A stretch of 36,064 nt of DNA, from NCBI RefSeq assembly GCF_004348335.1, contig NZ_SMJW01000059.1, forward strand, positions 1-36,064, written 5' to 3'. Numbering within the stretch: the stretch's first letter is position 1; every line of letters begins with the position of its first letter. Below the pieces are notes generated by a model, which was not told the origin of the DNA, searched no databases, and saw nothing but the letters and a program-made list of their open reading frames with translations. Source of the DNA: Actinomadura bangladeshensis (lineage in GTDB: Bacteria; Actinomycetota; Actinomycetes; Streptosporangiales; Streptosporangiaceae). Positions 1 through 8,104 of this stretch are shown here, piece after piece. The position numbers were made by a program, and so were the translations under genes.

Positions 1-263
1 GGCTCCTTGCGGAGGTTCACCTGGGGCCGCGGCGCATGCTCCGACGGCAGGTCGCTGAGGACGGGCTCGAGGTCGGCGTACGTCTTGGCCTTGTAGACGG
101 CGTCGATGCGCTCGGCGTGCTCCTCCGGCGTGATGCGCCCTTCCGCCAGCGCCTCGCGCAGGCGGTCGGCCACCTCGTCGCGGTCGGCGTCCGACGCGCG
201 CATGCTCGCGGGTGACGGCGGGGCCGGAGGCTCGGAGCCGGAAGGCTGCTCGGGAAGACTCAC
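1..263 (-). CDS. DUF1707 (SHOCT-like) domain protein, 5' part only
   Basis: Reading leftwards from a GTG at 263, the product opens with a Pro/Ser-rich stretch and continues into MRASDADRDEVADRLREAL, the signature start of DUF1707, followed by EGRITPEEHAERIDA and a YADLEPVLSDLP ending. DUF1707 is a short helical domain found at the N-terminus of many actinobacterial membrane or stress-related proteins; its biochemical role is not established. The rest runs off the left edge, so any membrane segments cannot be seen. An in-frame ATG at 203 lies exactly where the domain usually begins and is the alternative start. No clear Shine-Dalgarno precedes 263, but GATGAT lies 6 nt upstream of the GTG, as in other leaderless genes here. 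Confidence 0.8.
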   Translation of the reverse strand, partial: MSLPEQPSGSEPPAPPSPASMRASDADRDEVADRLREALAEGRITPEEHAERIDAVYKAKTYADLEPVLSDLPSEHAPRPQVNLRKE

Positions 264-271
264 CGCACCAT

Positions 272-287
272 CATCTCAAACGAGATG
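272..287. promoter_or_regulatory. short inverted repeat upstream of the DUF1707 gene
   Basis: CATCTC and GAGATG form a perfect 6-bp inverted repeat around AAAC, just upstream of the DUF1707 start. It overlaps the region where its promoter should lie, so an operator role is possible, but nothing else supports it. Confidence 0.2.
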
Positions 288-317
288 TGTCGCGACGAAC
301 CCCGTTACGGAAAAGTT

Positions 318-353
318 CTCCGCCGCGCCCGGATCCGGCCGGGCGCGGCGGAG
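318..353 (-). terminator. ileS terminator hairpin
   Basis: A perfect 15-bp inverted repeat (318-332 with 339-353) around a 6-nt loop lies just past the ileS stop. Read on the minus strand it is followed by AACTTTTCC, a modest U-tract. A second palindrome at 357-376 (CTGAGCCCC, GC, GGGGCTCAG) overlaps the ileS stop codon and may reinforce it. Confidence 0.75.
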
Positions 354-372
354 GCGCTGAGCCCCGCGGGGC

Positions 373-3300
373 TCAGCTCTTGCGGAGGTAGTAGGTGAGC
401 CCCAGGTCCTCGTCGCGGGTCGCGGGGACGCCGGCGGGGCGCCCCTCGCTCACCGCGGTCGCGAGGACCTCGGCGGCCACCTCGGCGGTGTGGGCGCGCA
501 GCGCCTCCGCGAGGTCGGTGCCGGTCGCCTCCCACCACAGCTCGATGCGGTCGGTGACCTCCAGCCCGGCGGCCTTGCGTGCCTCCTGGACGAGCCGGAC
601 GGCCTCCCGCACCAGCCCCGCGCGGCGCAGCTCGGGCGTGACCGTGAGGTCGAGCGCGACGGTCTCGCCGGCGGCGCTCTCCACCGCCCAGCCGCTGCGC
701 GGCCGCTCGGTGACGATCACGTCGTCGGCGGTCAGGGGCACCGTGCCGAGGCCGGCGGCCTCCACCTCGGCCGTGCCCGCGCGGACCGCCCGCACGAGGT
801 CGGCGGCGCCGGCGGAGGTGATCGCCTTGGCGACCTTCGGGGTGTCCTTGGCGTAGCGCTTGCCGAGCTCCCGGAAGTTCGGCTTGACCTCGTACTCGAC
901 GAGGTCGCCGCCGATCGAGGACAGCTCCTCGAACGCCTGGACGTTCAGCTCCTCGGAGATCTGCGCCCGCAGCTGCGCGGGCAGCGCGGACCAGCCGGGG
1001 GCGCCGACGAGGGCGCGGCCGAGCGGCTGGCGGGTCCGGACGCCGCTCGCGGACCGCGCGGAGCGCCCGAGCTCGACCAGCCGCCGGACGAGCGCCATCT
1101 GCGCGGTCAGCGCCTCGTCGAGGAGGCTCTCGTCGACGGCCGGCCAGTCGGCCAGGTGCACCGACTCGGGGCCGTCCTCGGGGCGGATGACGTCCCAGAC
1201 GTGGTCGGTGATGAACGGGACGATCGGCGCCATCAGCCGGGTGAGGGTCTCCAGGCACTCGTACAGCGTCGCGAACGCGGCCGCGCCCGCCGCGGTCTCC
1301 GGGCCCTCCCAGAAGCGCCGCCGGGACCGCCGCACGTACCAGTTCGACAGGTCGTCCACGAACTGCGAGAGGCGCCGGCCCGCGCGGGCGGTGTCGAACT
1401 CCTCCAGCGCCGCGTCGACCTCGCGGACGGTGCGGTGCAGCTCGGCGAGCGCCCAGCGGTCCAGGAGCGGCCGGTCGGCGGGTGCGGGGGCCTCCGCCAG
1501 CCGGTCCGGCGTCCAGGCGCGCCCCTGCGACTCGGCCGCGTTGGCGTACAGGACGAAGAACGAGGCGGTGTTCCAGTACGTGAGGAGGACCTTGCGGACG
1601 ATCTCCTCCAGGGCCCCGTGCCCGACCCGGCGGGACGCCCACGGCAGCCCGCTCGCGGCCATGAACCAGCGCACCGCGTCGGCGCCGTGCTCGTCCATCA
1701 GCGGGATGGGCCGCAGCACGTTGCCGAGGTGCTTGCTCATCTTGCGGCCGTCCTCGGCGAGGATCAGGCCGAGGCACACGACGTTCTCGTAGGACGACCG
1801 GTCGAACACGAGCGTCCCGACGGCCATGAGGGAGTAGAACCAGCCGCGGGTCTGGTCCTGGGCCTCGCAGATGTACTGGGCCGGGTAGGCGCTCTCGAAG
1901 ACGTCGTTGTTGCGGTAGGGGGCGCCCCACTGCGCGAACGGCATCGACCCCGAGTCGTACCAGGCGTCGATGACGTCGGGCACGCGGCGCGCCTCGGCCC
2001 CGCACGTGTCCGATTCCGCGTCTCCGACACGGGCAGAGCACGGGATCGTCACGTCGTCCACGTACGGCCGGTGCGGGTCGAGCGCGGACAGGTCGCGTCC
2101 GGCCAGCTCGCCCAGCTCCTTGAGGGACCCCACGCAGGTGACGTGGTCCTCGTCCTCGCCGCAGACCCACAGCGGGAGGGGAGTGCCCCAGTAGCGGCTG
2201 CGCGACAGCGACCAGTCGACGTTGTTGCGCAGCCATTCCCCGTACCGGCCGTGCTTGACCGTCTCGGGGTACCAGTTGGTCTTCTCGTTCTCCTCCAGCA
2301 GCCGGTCCTTGATCTGCGTGGTCCGGATGTACCAGGCGGGGAGCGCGTAGTAGAGCAGCGGCGTGTGGCAGCGCCAGCAGTGCGGGTAGCTGTGCTCGAA
2401 GTGCCCGCCGCGGTACAGCAGCCCGCGCGCGCGCAGGTCGTCGGTGAGGGGCTCGTCGGCGTCCTTGAAGAACTTGTTGCCGACCAGGGGCACCTCGCGC
2501 AGGAACCGCCCGTCCGGCCCGATCGGGTTGACGATGGGCATCCCGTACCGCTTGCAGACGGTCATGTCGTCGCCGCCGAACGCGGGCGCCTGGTGGACGA
2601 GCCCGGTGCCGTCCTCGACGGTGACGTAGTCGCCGAGCACCACGTAGTGCGCGTCGGGGATGTCGACCAGGTCGAAGGGCCGCTTGTAGGCCGTCCGCTC
2701 CAGCTCGGTCCCCTGGAAGGCGGCGAGCCGCTCGGCGTCCTCGCCGAGCACCTGGCCGACGAGGGGCTCGGCCACGACGAGGACCTCGTCCGAGCCCGCC
2801 GGGCGGGCCGCGACGTAGGTGACGTCGGGGTGGACGGCCACGGCCGTGTTGGACACCAGCGTCCACGGGGTCGTGGTCCAGATGAGCAGCGAGGCGCCCA
2901 TCTCGGCCAGCGGGCCGGACGTGGCGGGCATCCGCACGTACACCGACGGGCTGGACACCGTCTCGTACCCGCCGGGCTGGCCCAGCTCGTGGTCGGACAG
3001 GCCCGTCCCGCAGCGCGGGCAGTAGGGGGTGATGCGGAAGTCGCGGAACAGCAGGCCCTTGTCGAACACCTGCTTCAGCGACCACCAGACGGCCTCGACG
3101 TACTCGGGGTCCATCGTCCGGTAGGCCTGGTCGGTGTTGACCCAGTAGCCCATGCGCTCGGTCATCTCTTCGAACGCGTCCACGTGGCGCAGGACCGACT
3201 CGCGGCAGCGGGCGTTGAACTCCGCGACGCCGTACTCCTCGATGTCCTTCTTGCCGGTGAGGCCGAGCTCCTTCTCCACGGCGACCTCGACGGGCAGCCC

Positions 3301-3573
3301 GTGGCAGTCCCAGCCGGCCTTGCGGGGGACGTGGTGGCCCTTCATGGTCTTGAAGCGGGGGAAGACGTCCTTGAACACGCGGGCCTCGACGTGGTGGACG
3401 CCCGGCATGCCGTTGGCGGTGGGCGGGCCCTCGTAGAACACCCAGGGCTCGCCGGACGCGGTGCGCTCCAGCGACCGCTCGAAGACCTTGTTCTCCTGCC
3501 AGCGGCGCAGCATGTCCCGCTCCAGGGCGGGCAGATCGACCTGCGCGGGCAGCGGCCGAAAAGCTCGGCTCAC
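373..3573 (-). CDS. ileS: isoleucyl-tRNA synthetase (IleRS2-like)
   Basis: Class I synthetase that charges tRNA-Ile in the cytoplasm, 1066 aa from the chosen GTG. The nucleotide-binding signature reads GPPTANG then G58-V-H60-H61, so the usual HXGH is GXHH. The second signature is K611-M-S-K614 followed by H. The middle holds the CP1 editing region, and Cys pairs typical of the zinc knuckles are present (YCPRCG, CWRCH). Length and signature match the long, eukaryote-like IleRS2 group, several members of which tolerate mupirocin. The start is set by CCGGAGG at 3583-3589, 9 nt before GTG 3571-3573; the open frame continues upstream into the leader but that part is the T-box. Regulation is by the T-box riboswitch directly upstream. 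Confidence 0.96.
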   Translation of the reverse strand: MSRAFRPLPAQVDLPALERDMLRRWQENKVFERSLERTASGEPWVFYEGPPTANGMPGVHHVEARVFKDVFPRFKTMKGHHVPRKAGWDCHGLPVEVAVEKELGLTGKKDIEEYGVAEFNARCRESVLRHVDAFEEMTERMGYWVNTDQAYRTMDPEYVEAVWWSLKQVFDKGLLFRDFRITPYCPRCGTGLSDHELGQPGGYETVSSPSVYVRMPATSGPLAEMGASLLIWTTTPWTLVSNTAVAVHPDVTYVAARPAGSDEVLVVAEPLVGQVLGEDAERLAAFQGTELERTAYKRPFDLVDIPDAHYVVLGDYVTVEDGTGLVHQAPAFGGDDMTVCKRYGMPIVNPIGPDGRFLREVPLVGNKFFKDADEPLTDDLRARGLLYRGGHFEHSYPHCWRCHTPLLYYALPAWYIRTTQIKDRLLEENEKTNWYPETVKHGRYGEWLRNNVDWSLSRSRYWGTPLPLWVCGEDEDHVTCVGSLKELGELAGRDLSALDPHRPYVDDVTIPCSARVGDAESDTCGAEARRVPDVIDAWYDSGSMPFAQWGAPYRNNDVFESAYPAQYICEAQDQTRGWFYSLMAVGTLVFDRSSYENVVCLGLILAEDGRKMSKHLGNVLRPIPLMDEHGADAVRWFMAASGLPWASRRVGHGALEEIVRKVLLTYWNTASFFVLYANAAESQGRAWTPDRLAEAPAPADRPLLDRWALAELHRTVREVDAALEEFDTARAGRRLSQFVDDLSNWYVRRSRRRFWEGPETAAGAAAFATLYECLETLTRLMAPIVPFITDHVWDVIRPEDGPESVHLADWPAVDESLLDEALTAQMALVRRLVELGRSARSASGVRTRQPLGRALVGAPGWSALPAQLRAQISEELNVQAFEELSSIGGDLVEYEVKPNFRELGKRYAKDTPKVAKAITSAGAADLVRAVRAGTAEVEAAGLGTVPLTADDVIVTERPRSGWAVESAAGETVALDLTVTPELRRAGLVREAVRLVQEARKAAGLEVTDRIELWWEATGTDLAEALRAHTAEVAAEVLATAVSEGRPAGVPATRDEDLGLTYYLRKS

Positions 3574-3582
3574 GATGGCGGA

Positions 3583-3795
3583 CCTCCGGATCGACGTGAC
3601 CACGTTGACCGGAGGGACGAGGCGCGCGCCCCGCGGTACCACCCTCCTTGACCGCACCCGCACGGCACGGCCCGCTTCGTTCGAGTCTCGGCTGCCGGGT
3701 CTACTGCGCCCGCGGACCGGGTCCGGGGCGGTTCTTCCGGCGGCTCGGGGGTGATCAGACCGCCGCGCTCGCCCCCGGGCTCGCACCGTCCCCGG
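3583..3795 (-). ncRNA. translational T-box riboswitch controlling ileS
   Basis: The minus-strand leader carries the T-box core GGAGGGTGGTACCGCGG (about 3631-3647), whose UGG bulge pairs with the free 3' end of uncharged tRNA. Upstream, CGGCGG (3760-3765) pairs with CCGCCG (3738-3743) to close a very short Stem I whose 16-nt loop contains ATC at 3753-3755, an isoleucine specifier. Two exclusive pairings are visible: CCCTCC (3611-3616) can pair with GGAGGG (3642-3647), the antisequestrator, or, as CCTCCGG (3609-3615), with the ribosome-binding site CCGGAGG (3583-3589). This matches the class of actinobacterial ileS T-boxes that control translation initiation rather than termination. The 5' boundary is an estimate. 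Confidence 0.92.
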
Positions 3796-4088
3796 GTCGC
3801 TCATGGCCGCGTTCGGCGGCAGGTGTCCCCGTCAGGGCCTGCCGTAGGACTACTCGGTGAACTCTAACGCACGCGCGGGCCCGGCTCTTCCCCGTCTCCG
3901 GCCGCGACCGGCCCGGCGGGCGGCGTGTCGTTCCTTTGCGATTCCGTGCGCCGGAGCAGGGTTTCCAGGCGATCGGCGGGCGGGCATAAGCGGTCGGTAC
4001 CACGGCCCAGGTTGTTTACCGCGCCCGAGAAAGGGGACTTATGCTGCCCGCACTGCCCGTCGAGGCGATCAGCGCGAGGGAGGCCGAC

Positions 4089-4676
4089 ATGGCCGGCGCG
4101 ACGAAGGGCACGCTGCCCGCACAGAAACCGCCCGCCGGGAAACCGGCCGCCGGGGAGCGGCCCGCGGCGGGCCGCAAGACCCGGGGCAAGGCCCCCGCCG
4201 CGAAGAAGGCGGCGCGCAAGCCCGCCGGGCCGGCGCCGAAGCCGGAGGAGGGCCGGGCCGAGGCCGCGGCGGCCGGCGCGGCCAAGGCGGCGGAGCTGCC
4301 GGTGCGCGAGGGCGAGCACCGCTGGACGGCCGGCGAGCTCGCCGAGGTGCGGGCCGGGCTCCAGGAGCAGGGCGAGGCCCTGCGCGCCGAGATCGCCGCG
4401 TCCGCCAGCCAGATCGCCGAGGGCGACGGCAGCGACGGGGCCGGCGACGACCAGGCCGACGCGGGCGCCAAGACCTACGAGCGCGAGCACGAGCTCGCGC
4501 TGTCCTACAATTCACAGGACCTGCTCGCCCAGATCGAGCGGGCCGTCCAGCGGATGGACGCCGGCACGTATGGGATCTGCGAGTCCTGCGCCAGGCCGAT
4601 CGGCAAGGCGCGCCTCCAGGTCTTTCCGCGTGCGACCCTGTGTGTGACATGCAAACAACGCGAGGAACGTCGCTGA
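4089..4676 (+). CDS. DksA/TraR-family C4 zinc-finger protein
   Basis: A 195-aa protein whose first ~70 residues are rich in Lys, Ala and Pro, followed by a helical segment ([18 protein letters not shown]) and a C-terminal zinc finger with C164-X2-C167 and C185-X2-C188 (GICESC, LCVTC). DksA/TraR proteins bind in the RNA polymerase secondary channel; actinomycete relatives are usually just called RNA polymerase-binding or TraR/DksA C4-type proteins, and the acidic tip of true DksA is not obvious here. The start is ATG 4089 because GGAGG lies 5 nt upstream. ATG 4041, preceded by AAGGGGA, would add 16 residues and cannot be excluded. lspA begins inside its 3' end. Confidence 0.85.
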   Translation: MAGATKGTLPAQKPPAGKPAAGERPAAGRKTRGKAPAAKKAARKPAGPAPKPEEGRAEAAAAGAAKAAELPVREGEHRWTAGELAEVRAGLQEQGEALRAEIAASASQIAEGDGSDGAGDDQADAGAKTYEREHELALSYNSQDLLAQIERAVQRMDAGTYGICESCARPIGKARLQVFPRATLCVTCKQREERR

Positions 4677-5365
4677 GCGACTCAACGAACCCAGAGGGCG
4701 GGGCCGGGGAATCCACGGGATCTCCTCGGCCGCGCCGCGTCGGCGTGCTGGTCGCCGTGGCCCTGGCCGCGCTGATCGCCGACATCGTGTCCAAGATCAT
4801 CGTGGTGGCGACGCTGCAGGACCGGGAGCCGATCCGGCTGCTCGGCGGGCTGCTGACGCTGCTGGAGACCCGCAACAGCGGGGCCGCCTTCTCGATCGGC
4901 ACCGGCTACACGGTCGTGTTCACCCTGATCGCCTGCGGCGTGGTGGCGGCCATCCTGCGGACCGCCCGCAACCTGCGGAGCCTCCCGTGGGCCGTGTGCC
5001 TCGGGCTGCTGCTCGGCGGCGCGCTCGGCAACCTCATCGACCGGCTGGTGCGCGCCCCGGCCCCGCTGAAGGGCCACGTCGTCGACTGGATCCAGCTGCC
5101 GCACTGGCCGGTGTTCAACCTGGCCGACTCGGCGATCGTGTGCGGCGGCGTCCTCGCCGTGCTGCTGGCGGCGCGCGGCCTGCAGGTCGACGGGACCCGC
5201 ATCGCCGACACCGCCGACGACGACCCCCCGGAGCCGGACGCCAAGGCCGAGCCCGAGCCCGAGTCCAAGGCCGCGCCCGAGTCCGGGGCCGAGCCCGAGG
5301 CCGCGCCGGAAGCGGAGTCCGCGGCCGGGGAGCCGGAGGCGGCTCAGGAAGAGAAGCGGTCCTGA
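4649..5365 (+). CDS. lspA: prolipoprotein signal peptidase II
   Basis: Membrane aspartic protease that removes signal peptides from lipoproteins after diacylglyceryl transfer. Four hydrophobic segments are visible (about 33-52, 86-104, 113-128, 163-177). The catalytic aspartates are D131 in GNLIDR and D160 in FNLADS, and the family motif TRNSGAAF is present. The 238-aa length exceeds the usual 160-200 because of a long Glu/Ala/Pro tail after residue 180. The start is uncertain: ATG 4649 overlaps the end of the preceding gene, while GAGGAA at 4662-4667 sits 5 nt before a CTG at 4673 that overlaps the previous stop. It overlaps the next gene by one base (TGATG). Two lipoprotein substrates are encoded in this window. 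Confidence 0.93.
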   Translation: MQTTRGTSLSDSTNPEGGAGESTGSPRPRRVGVLVAVALAALIADIVSKIIVVATLQDREPIRLLGGLLTLLETRNSGAAFSIGTGYTVVFTLIACGVVAAILRTARNLRSLPWAVCLGLLLGGALGNLIDRLVRAPAPLKGHVVDWIQLPHWPVFNLADSAIVCGGVLAVLLAARGLQVDGTRIADTADDDPPEPDAKAEPEPESKAAPESGAEPEAAPEAESAAGEPEAAQEEKRS

Positions 5366-6297
5366 TGGGCGACGTGCGGAACCTGCCCGTGCCGGACGGG
5401 CTGGAGGGCGAGCGGGTCGACGCGGCGCTGGCCCGGCTGTTCGGGCTGTCCCGGAGCAGCGCGGCCGAGATCATCGCCGCGGGCGACGTCCTGCTGGACG
5501 GCGCGGAGGTGGCGACCAAGTCCGAGCGGCTGCGCGCCGGGGCCTGGCTGGAGGTCACGCTCCCGCCCCCGCCGGCGCCGCCCGCGCCGGTCGCCGAGCC
5601 CGTCCCCGGGATGGGCATCCTGTTCGAGGACGACGACATCGTCGTGGTGAACAAGCCGATCGGCGTCGCCGCCCACCCCACCACCGGCTGGACGGGCCCG
5701 ACCGTCCTCGGCGGGCTGCTCGGCGCCGGGCACACGATCGCGACGAGCGGCGCGTCCGAGCGGCAGGGCATCGTCCACCGGCTGGACGCCAACACCACCG
5801 GCGCGATGGTCGTGGCGAAGAGCGAGATCGCGTACTCGCGGCTCAAGCGCGCGTTCAAGGAGCGCCGCATCGACAAGCGCTACCAGGCGCTGGTGCAGGG
5901 CCATCCGGACCCGTTCCGGGGGACCGTCGACGCGCCGATCGACCGGCATCCCTCCGGCGACGGCCGGTTCGCGGTCGTGGCCGGCGGCAAGCCGTCGGTC
6001 ACGCACTACGACACGGTCGAGGCGTTCCGGGCCGCGACGCTGCTCGACATCGTCCTGGAGACGGGGCGCACCCACCAGATCAGGGTGCACATGTCCGCGA
6101 TCCGGCACCCGTGCGCGGGGGACATGGCCTACGGCGCCGACCCGACGCTCGCGGCCCGGCTCGGCCTGAAGCGGCAGTGGCTGCACGCCGTCCGGCTGGG
6201 GTTCGAGCACCCGACCAGGGGCGAGTGGGTCGAGTTCCAGAGCCCCTACCCGGACGACCTGGCCCGCGCCCTGGAGATCGTCGCGGCGGAGTCCTGA
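5365..6297 (+). CDS. rluD: RluA/RluD-family 23S rRNA pseudouridine synthase
   Basis: A 310-aa protein with an N-terminal S4-like RNA-binding domain (about residues 12-66) and a catalytic RluA-type domain. The catalytic aspartate is D141 in HRLDANTTG, and the family motif GRTHQIRVH follows near residue 235. These enzymes isomerise uridine to pseudouridine in large-subunit rRNA; the exact target cannot be read from sequence. Placement straight after lspA is the common order in Gram-positive bacteria. The ATG overlaps the lspA stop by one base, so translation is probably coupled. A 13-bp direct repeat spans its stop codon. Confidence 0.94.
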   Translation: MGDVRNLPVPDGLEGERVDAALARLFGLSRSSAAEIIAAGDVLLDGAEVATKSERLRAGAWLEVTLPPPPAPPAPVAEPVPGMGILFEDDDIVVVNKPIGVAAHPTTGWTGPTVLGGLLGAGHTIATSGASERQGIVHRLDANTTGAMVVAKSEIAYSRLKRAFKERRIDKRYQALVQGHPDPFRGTVDAPIDRHPSGDGRFAVVAGGKPSVTHYDTVEAFRAATLLDIVLETGRTHQIRVHMSAIRHPCAGDMAYGADPTLAARLGLKRQWLHAVRLGFEHPTRGEWVEFQSPYPDDLARALEIVAAES

Positions 6298-6315
6298 CCG
6301 CCGAGTCCTGACCGC
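6289..6315. repeat. short tandem repeat across the rluD stop
   Basis: GAGTCCTGACCGC occurs at 6289-6301 and again at 6303-6315 (period 14), duplicating the end of rluD including its TGA. It fills the gap to the convergent azlD gene and looks like a small slippage duplication. Confidence 0.6.
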
Positions 6316-6626
6316 TACAGGCCGAGCAGGCGCAGCCCGGCGGTGACGCCGGCGGCGATGATCAGCACGACCAGGAACGGGGCGCGCAGCACGAGCGCGG
6401 CGACGGCCGCGCCGAGGCCCGCGAGCCGCGCGGGGTCGAAGTCCAGCGACTTCCCGTCGGCGAGGGCCTGGACGGCGATCAGCGCGGTCAGCAGCGCCAC
6501 CGGCACCAGTTCGGTGAACCGGCGCACCCGCGGGTCGTCCAGGACCCGCTGCGGGGTGACGAGCCCGGCGAGCTTGAGCGCGTAGCAGCCGAGCCCGGTC
6601 GCGATCACCGCGATCCACACGCTCAC
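6315..6626 (-). CDS. azlD: AzlD-family branched-chain amino acid exporter subunit
   Basis: A 103-aa hydrophobic protein with three or four membrane segments and the AzlD pattern: an opening VWIAVIATGLGCYALKLAG segment, then RFTELVPVALLTALIAVQAL and two further hydrophobic stretches. AzlD is the small partner of AzlC in export of branched-chain amino acids and analogues. Start GTG 6624-6626 overlaps the azlC stop as GTGA, so it is the last gene of a coupled chorismate mutase-azlC-azlD operon. It converges on rluD with only 17 bp between them and no terminator in the gap. Confidence 0.88.
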   Translation of the reverse strand: MSVWIAVIATGLGCYALKLAGLVTPQRVLDDPRVRRFTELVPVALLTALIAVQALADGKSLDFDPARLAGLGAAVAALVLRAPFLVVLIIAAGVTAGLRLLGL

Positions 6627-7336
6627 GGCGCCTCCCTGCGCAGCAGGGCGGGCAGCGCGGCGACGGCGGCCAGCATGACCGGGACGCCGGGCGGCAGCAG
6701 CGGCGTCGCCACGACCGCGATCACGGCCGCGGCCACCGCGACCCGCACCGCGCCCCCGCCGCCGGTCAGGCGCGGCCACAGCAGCGCCAGGAAGGCGGCC
6801 GGGCCGAGGACGTCCAGGCCGATGGCGTCGGGGTCGCCCAGCCGGGCCGTGCCGGCCGCGCCGAGCAGCGTCGTCGCGTTCCAGGCCAGGTAGAGGCTGA
6901 TCGCGGTGGTGTAGAACCCGGCGCGGGCCGCCGCCGGGCCGGGCTGCGCGGTCGCGACGGCGGCGGTCTCGTCGATGACGACCTGCGCGGTGACGAGGCG
7001 GCGCCACCCGCGCACGCGGAGCGTCCGGGCGAGCCGCATCCCGTACAGGGCGTTGCGCCCGCCGAGCAGGACCGCGCCGAGCGAGCCGGCGACGAGCCCG
7101 CCGCCCCCGCCGATGACGCCCGCCAGCGCGAACTGGGACGCGCCGGTGAAGGCCAGCAGGCTCAGCACGCACGCCTGCGCGACGCCGAGGCCCGCGGTGA
7201 CCGCCGCGGCCCCGAACGCGAGCCCGGAGATCCCCACCGCGACGCCCACGCTCAGCCCGGCCCGGACGGCCGACGCCCGCGCGCCCTCGTCCGACCCGGC
7301 GCCCTCGTCCGGCCCGGTGGCCTCCAGCGTGCTCAT
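6623..7336 (-). CDS. azlC: AzlC-family branched-chain amino acid permease
   Basis: A 237-aa membrane protein with the AzlC signatures GLAFGAAAVTAG, LLAFTGASQFA and a GGRNALYGMRLA loop, and about six hydrophobic segments between residues 30 and 232. With AzlD it forms an exporter in the cytoplasmic membrane; branched-chain amino acids and 4-azaleucine are the known substrates of the B. subtilis pair, but substrate specificity here is inference. Its ATG overlaps the chorismate mutase stop (ATGA) and it has no good Shine-Dalgarno of its own, suggesting translational coupling. Confidence 0.92.
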   Translation of the reverse strand: MSTLEATGPDEGAGSDEGARASAVRAGLSVGVAVGISGLAFGAAAVTAGLGVAQACVLSLLAFTGASQFALAGVIGGGGGLVAGSLGAVLLGGRNALYGMRLARTLRVRGWRRLVTAQVVIDETAAVATAQPGPAAARAGFYTTAISLYLAWNATTLLGAAGTARLGDPDAIGLDVLGPAAFLALLWPRLTGGGGAVRVAVAAAVIAVVATPLLPPGVPVMLAAVAALPALLRREAP

Positions 7337-7656
7337 CGGCGCGCTTCGGCCGCGTCCAGACCCGCCTCGATGACCGCGTTCATGACGCGGGCGAGCCGGT
7401 CCGGCCCGAGGGAGGGGGCGTGCGCGGCCATCGCCTCGACGATCTCCCGCTCGCGGCGGGGGTCGCGGCCGGCGAAGCCGCCGACCGGCTTGAGCCGCTG
7501 GACGGCGGCGGCCACGGCGGCGCGGTGCTCCAGCAGGACGGCGAGCGCGGCGTCGAGCTCGTCGATCGCGGCCCTGGCCTCGCCGAGGCCGGTGACGGCG
7601 GCGGCGTCCGGCAGCGCGACGCGCAGCTCGGCGGAGTCGATCACCTGGTCGTGCAT
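7333..7656 (-). CDS. chorismate mutase (AroQ class)
   Basis: A 107-aa protein whose C-terminal ~85 residues match the AroQ all-helical chorismate mutase fold: ARAAIDELDAALAVLLEHR (helix 1, with the substrate Arg), then AAVQRLKP and the loop DPRREREIVEAM. It would convert chorismate to prephenate, the first step towards Phe and Tyr. It lacks a signal peptide, so it is cytoplasmic. The start is ATG 7654-7656 with GAGGGAAA upstream. It heads an operon with azlC and azlD, an unusual partner set. The upstream minus-strand leader contains a hairpin followed by a short U-run. Confidence 0.88.
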   Translation of the reverse strand: MHDQVIDSAELRVALPDAAAVTGLGEARAAIDELDAALAVLLEHRAAVAAAVQRLKPVGGFAGRDPRREREIVEAMAAHAPSLGPDRLARVMNAVIEAGLDAAEARR

Positions 7657-7743
7657 GGCGGATTTCCCTCTCGTGCCTCGGCGGGCCGCACAGGGATCGG
7701 TTCGGTGCCCGGGCCGCGCCTGTCGATGGACGTCGATGCGAAA

Positions 7744-7767
7744 GGCGAAGCCCGATGGGGCTCCGCC
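7744..7767 (-). promoter_or_regulatory. hairpin in the chorismate mutase leader
   Basis: GGCGAAGCCC (7744-7753) and GGGCTCCGCC (7758-7767) form a 10-bp stem with one mismatch and a 4-nt loop. On the minus strand it is followed by TTTCG, so it could act as a weak attenuator about 90 nt before the chorismate mutase start. A role is inference. Confidence 0.3.
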
Positions 7768-7977
7768 TCGGCCGGCTCCGGGGTCGTCGCTCAGGTCGCG
7801 GCGGCGACCGGCTCGCCCGGGGCCGGCTGCGTAAACCTGAAATGGCGACGTTCCACGGGCCAGATGGTATGCGCCGCGGCCGCGTCAGCCAAACTCCGGA
7901 CAATGTGTCTCACGTGCTGAGACGCCGGTCCGAGGAGTGATGGGCGCGTCGGGGCCCGTGGGACCCCAGAGGCGAGT

Positions 7978-8069
7978 TAGGCTCTCAGGACCGCGTCATC
8001 CCGGCGTCCGCCGGGATGACGACCTTCCCCCGGGACCGATGACGCCACCGCGTGCCCCCGGGCACGCGG
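7978..8069 (+). promoter_or_regulatory. dnaE upstream region: possible -10 box and two hairpins
   Basis: TAGGCT at 7978-7983 is a plausible -10 box. Right after it lies a perfect 11-bp inverted repeat, 7995-8005 with 8010-8020 (GTCATCCCGGC, GTCC, GCCGGGATGAC), which resembles REP-type palindromes. A second perfect 10-bp inverted repeat lies at 8048-8057 with 8060-8069. The dnaE ribosome-binding site AGGAGG is at 8089-8094. In the rest of the 448-bp gap (7657-8104) I see only a 6-bp inverted repeat, GTCTCA/TGAGAC, at 7907-7923. Confidence 0.45.
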
Positions 8070-8104
8070 GCGGTCGCATGCGATGAGCAGGAGGCGCAGC
8101 AGGC

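Noticed and set aside
490..3651. Very long open frame antisense to ileS (about 1050 codons)
   Set aside because: It is the complement frame of a strongly G/C-ending gene; the translation is low-complexity Arg/Val/Leu/Gly with no recognisable domain, while ileS is certain.
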